DNA of 64,000 nt, taken from positions 6,696,001 to 6,760,000 of the forward strand of contig NZ_CP109150.1 in the NCBI RefSeq assembly GCF_035920365.1, in the 5' to 3' direction. The stretch comes from Micromonospora sp. NBC_01740 (GTDB taxonomy: Bacteria; Actinomycetota; Actinomycetes; Mycobacteriales; Micromonosporaceae). A model generated the notes under the pieces. It was not told where the DNA came from and did not search any database. It saw only the letters and a list, made by a program, of their open reading frames with translations. This document shows, piece by piece, positions 63,696 through 64,000 of the stretch. Both the position numbers and the translations under genes were made by a program. The first letter of the stretch is position 1, and every line of letters starts with the position of its first letter.

Positions 63696-64000
63696 CGGTC
63701 CACCTCGATTTCCAGGCCCGACGTCAGCGGGGCGACCTCGTCGTACGTCTCGTCCTTCGCGTGGTCGACCTCGGCCTGCTCGTAGGCGGTGACCAGGTCG
63801 GCGTAGCCCGGCACCGTGGCCAGCAGCTCGGTGTGCGGGCCGCGGGCGAGCACCCGGCCCTGTTCCAGGTAGACCACCTCGTCGGCCAGCGCGATGGTGG
63901 CCCGCCGGTAGGCGACCACCAGGATCGACGCGGCCGGCGCCCCGGCCTGCCCCGCCGAGGAGCGCAGCCCGGCCAGGATGGCCGCCTCCACGCGGGGGTC
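63692..64000 (-). CDS. ABC exporter half-transporter, C-terminal part (degenerate H-loop)
   Basis: Only the last 102 residues lie in the window. It begins DPRVEAAILAGLRSS, just after Walker B. The H-loop, normally AHR, reads ILVVAYRRATIALADEV, so the catalytic His is Tyr. After the ATPase core comes a tail (VDHAKDETYDEVAPLTSGLE). It forms a heterodimer with the downstream half, whose site is intact: a known arrangement of one degenerate and one active site. The start lies beyond 64000. Confidence 0.88.
   Translation of the reverse strand, partial: DPRVEAAILAGLRSSAGQAGAPAASILVVAYRRATIALADEVVYLEQGRVLARGPHTELLATVPGYADLVTAYEQAEVDHAKDETYDEVAPLTSGLEIEVDR

Overview
This is a high-GC actinobacterial chromosome segment, most likely from Micromonospora or a close relative in the Micromonosporaceae. 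The grounds are extreme GC codon use, many GTG and TTG starts, an ANTAR regulator of the PdtaR type, an HTH/DUF397 pair, an F420-type nitroreductase-like protein, and a gene order matching the conserved actinobacterial chain hisI-trpE-trpC-trpB-trpA-lgt-gltBD-pyk-tesB-pdtaR-liv-polA. From memory this chain is shared with Streptomyces and partly with Mycobacterium. It is chromosomal core with short accessory insertions. I see no prophage, insertion sequence, CRISPR array or biosynthetic gene cluster.

Layout. Positions 1-10134 hold polA (running off the left edge), a glutamate-type ABC transporter and a branched-chain amino-acid ABC transporter. All are on the minus strand, close enough to form one transport unit. 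Positions 10394-14767 hold a lipoprotein, pdtaR, a tRNA followed directly by a LAGLIDADG-type gene, and a PLP enzyme divergent from its Lrp-type regulator. Positions 15332-21064 hold a luciferase-like oxidoreductase, a secreted pectin-degrading lyase (PL11) and an aromatic amino-acid decarboxylase. Positions 21065-27204 hold a TauE exporter with an Rrf2 regulator, tesB-pyk and an aldo/keto reductase. Positions 27248-39710 are the most accessory part: secreted lipase, SGNH esterase and M1 peptidase; a pentapeptide protein; HTH/DUF397; a SocA/Panacea protein; and an FtsK/EccC-like ATPase with a membrane partner. Positions 40199-57906 hold gltBD, lgt and the hisI-trp operon. Positions 58126-64000 hold an ABC-2 exporter with its TetR regulator, an iron-box-controlled DUF2470 / S4-paralog pair, and a heterodimeric ABC exporter running off the right edge.

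How the genes work together. gltBD assimilates nitrogen, the liv and glutamate transporters import amino acids, trpE/C/B/A makes tryptophan, and pyk closes glycolysis. The secreted enzymes (PL11 lyase, lipase, SGNH esterase, M1 peptidase) suit a soil saprophyte living on plant material. Several regulators sit beside their likely targets: Lrp/PLP enzyme, Rrf2/TauE, TetR/ABC-2, and a DtxR-type box between DUF2470 and S4.

The most unusual observations are these. (1) Tiny repeat-derived ORFs are spliced between trpC and trpB and between two ABC-transporter halves, each linked to its neighbours by ATGA or GTGA overlaps. (2) A nucleotidyltransferase domain lies in one open frame with HisI. (3) A tRNA has a leucine-type CAA anticodon but a short variable loop, with a homing-endonuclease-like gene 35 bp downstream. 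(4) A cysteine-poor ribosomal protein S4 paralog lies behind an iron box. (5) Tandem repeats extend from the 3' ends of several genes and in two cases copy the stop codon region.
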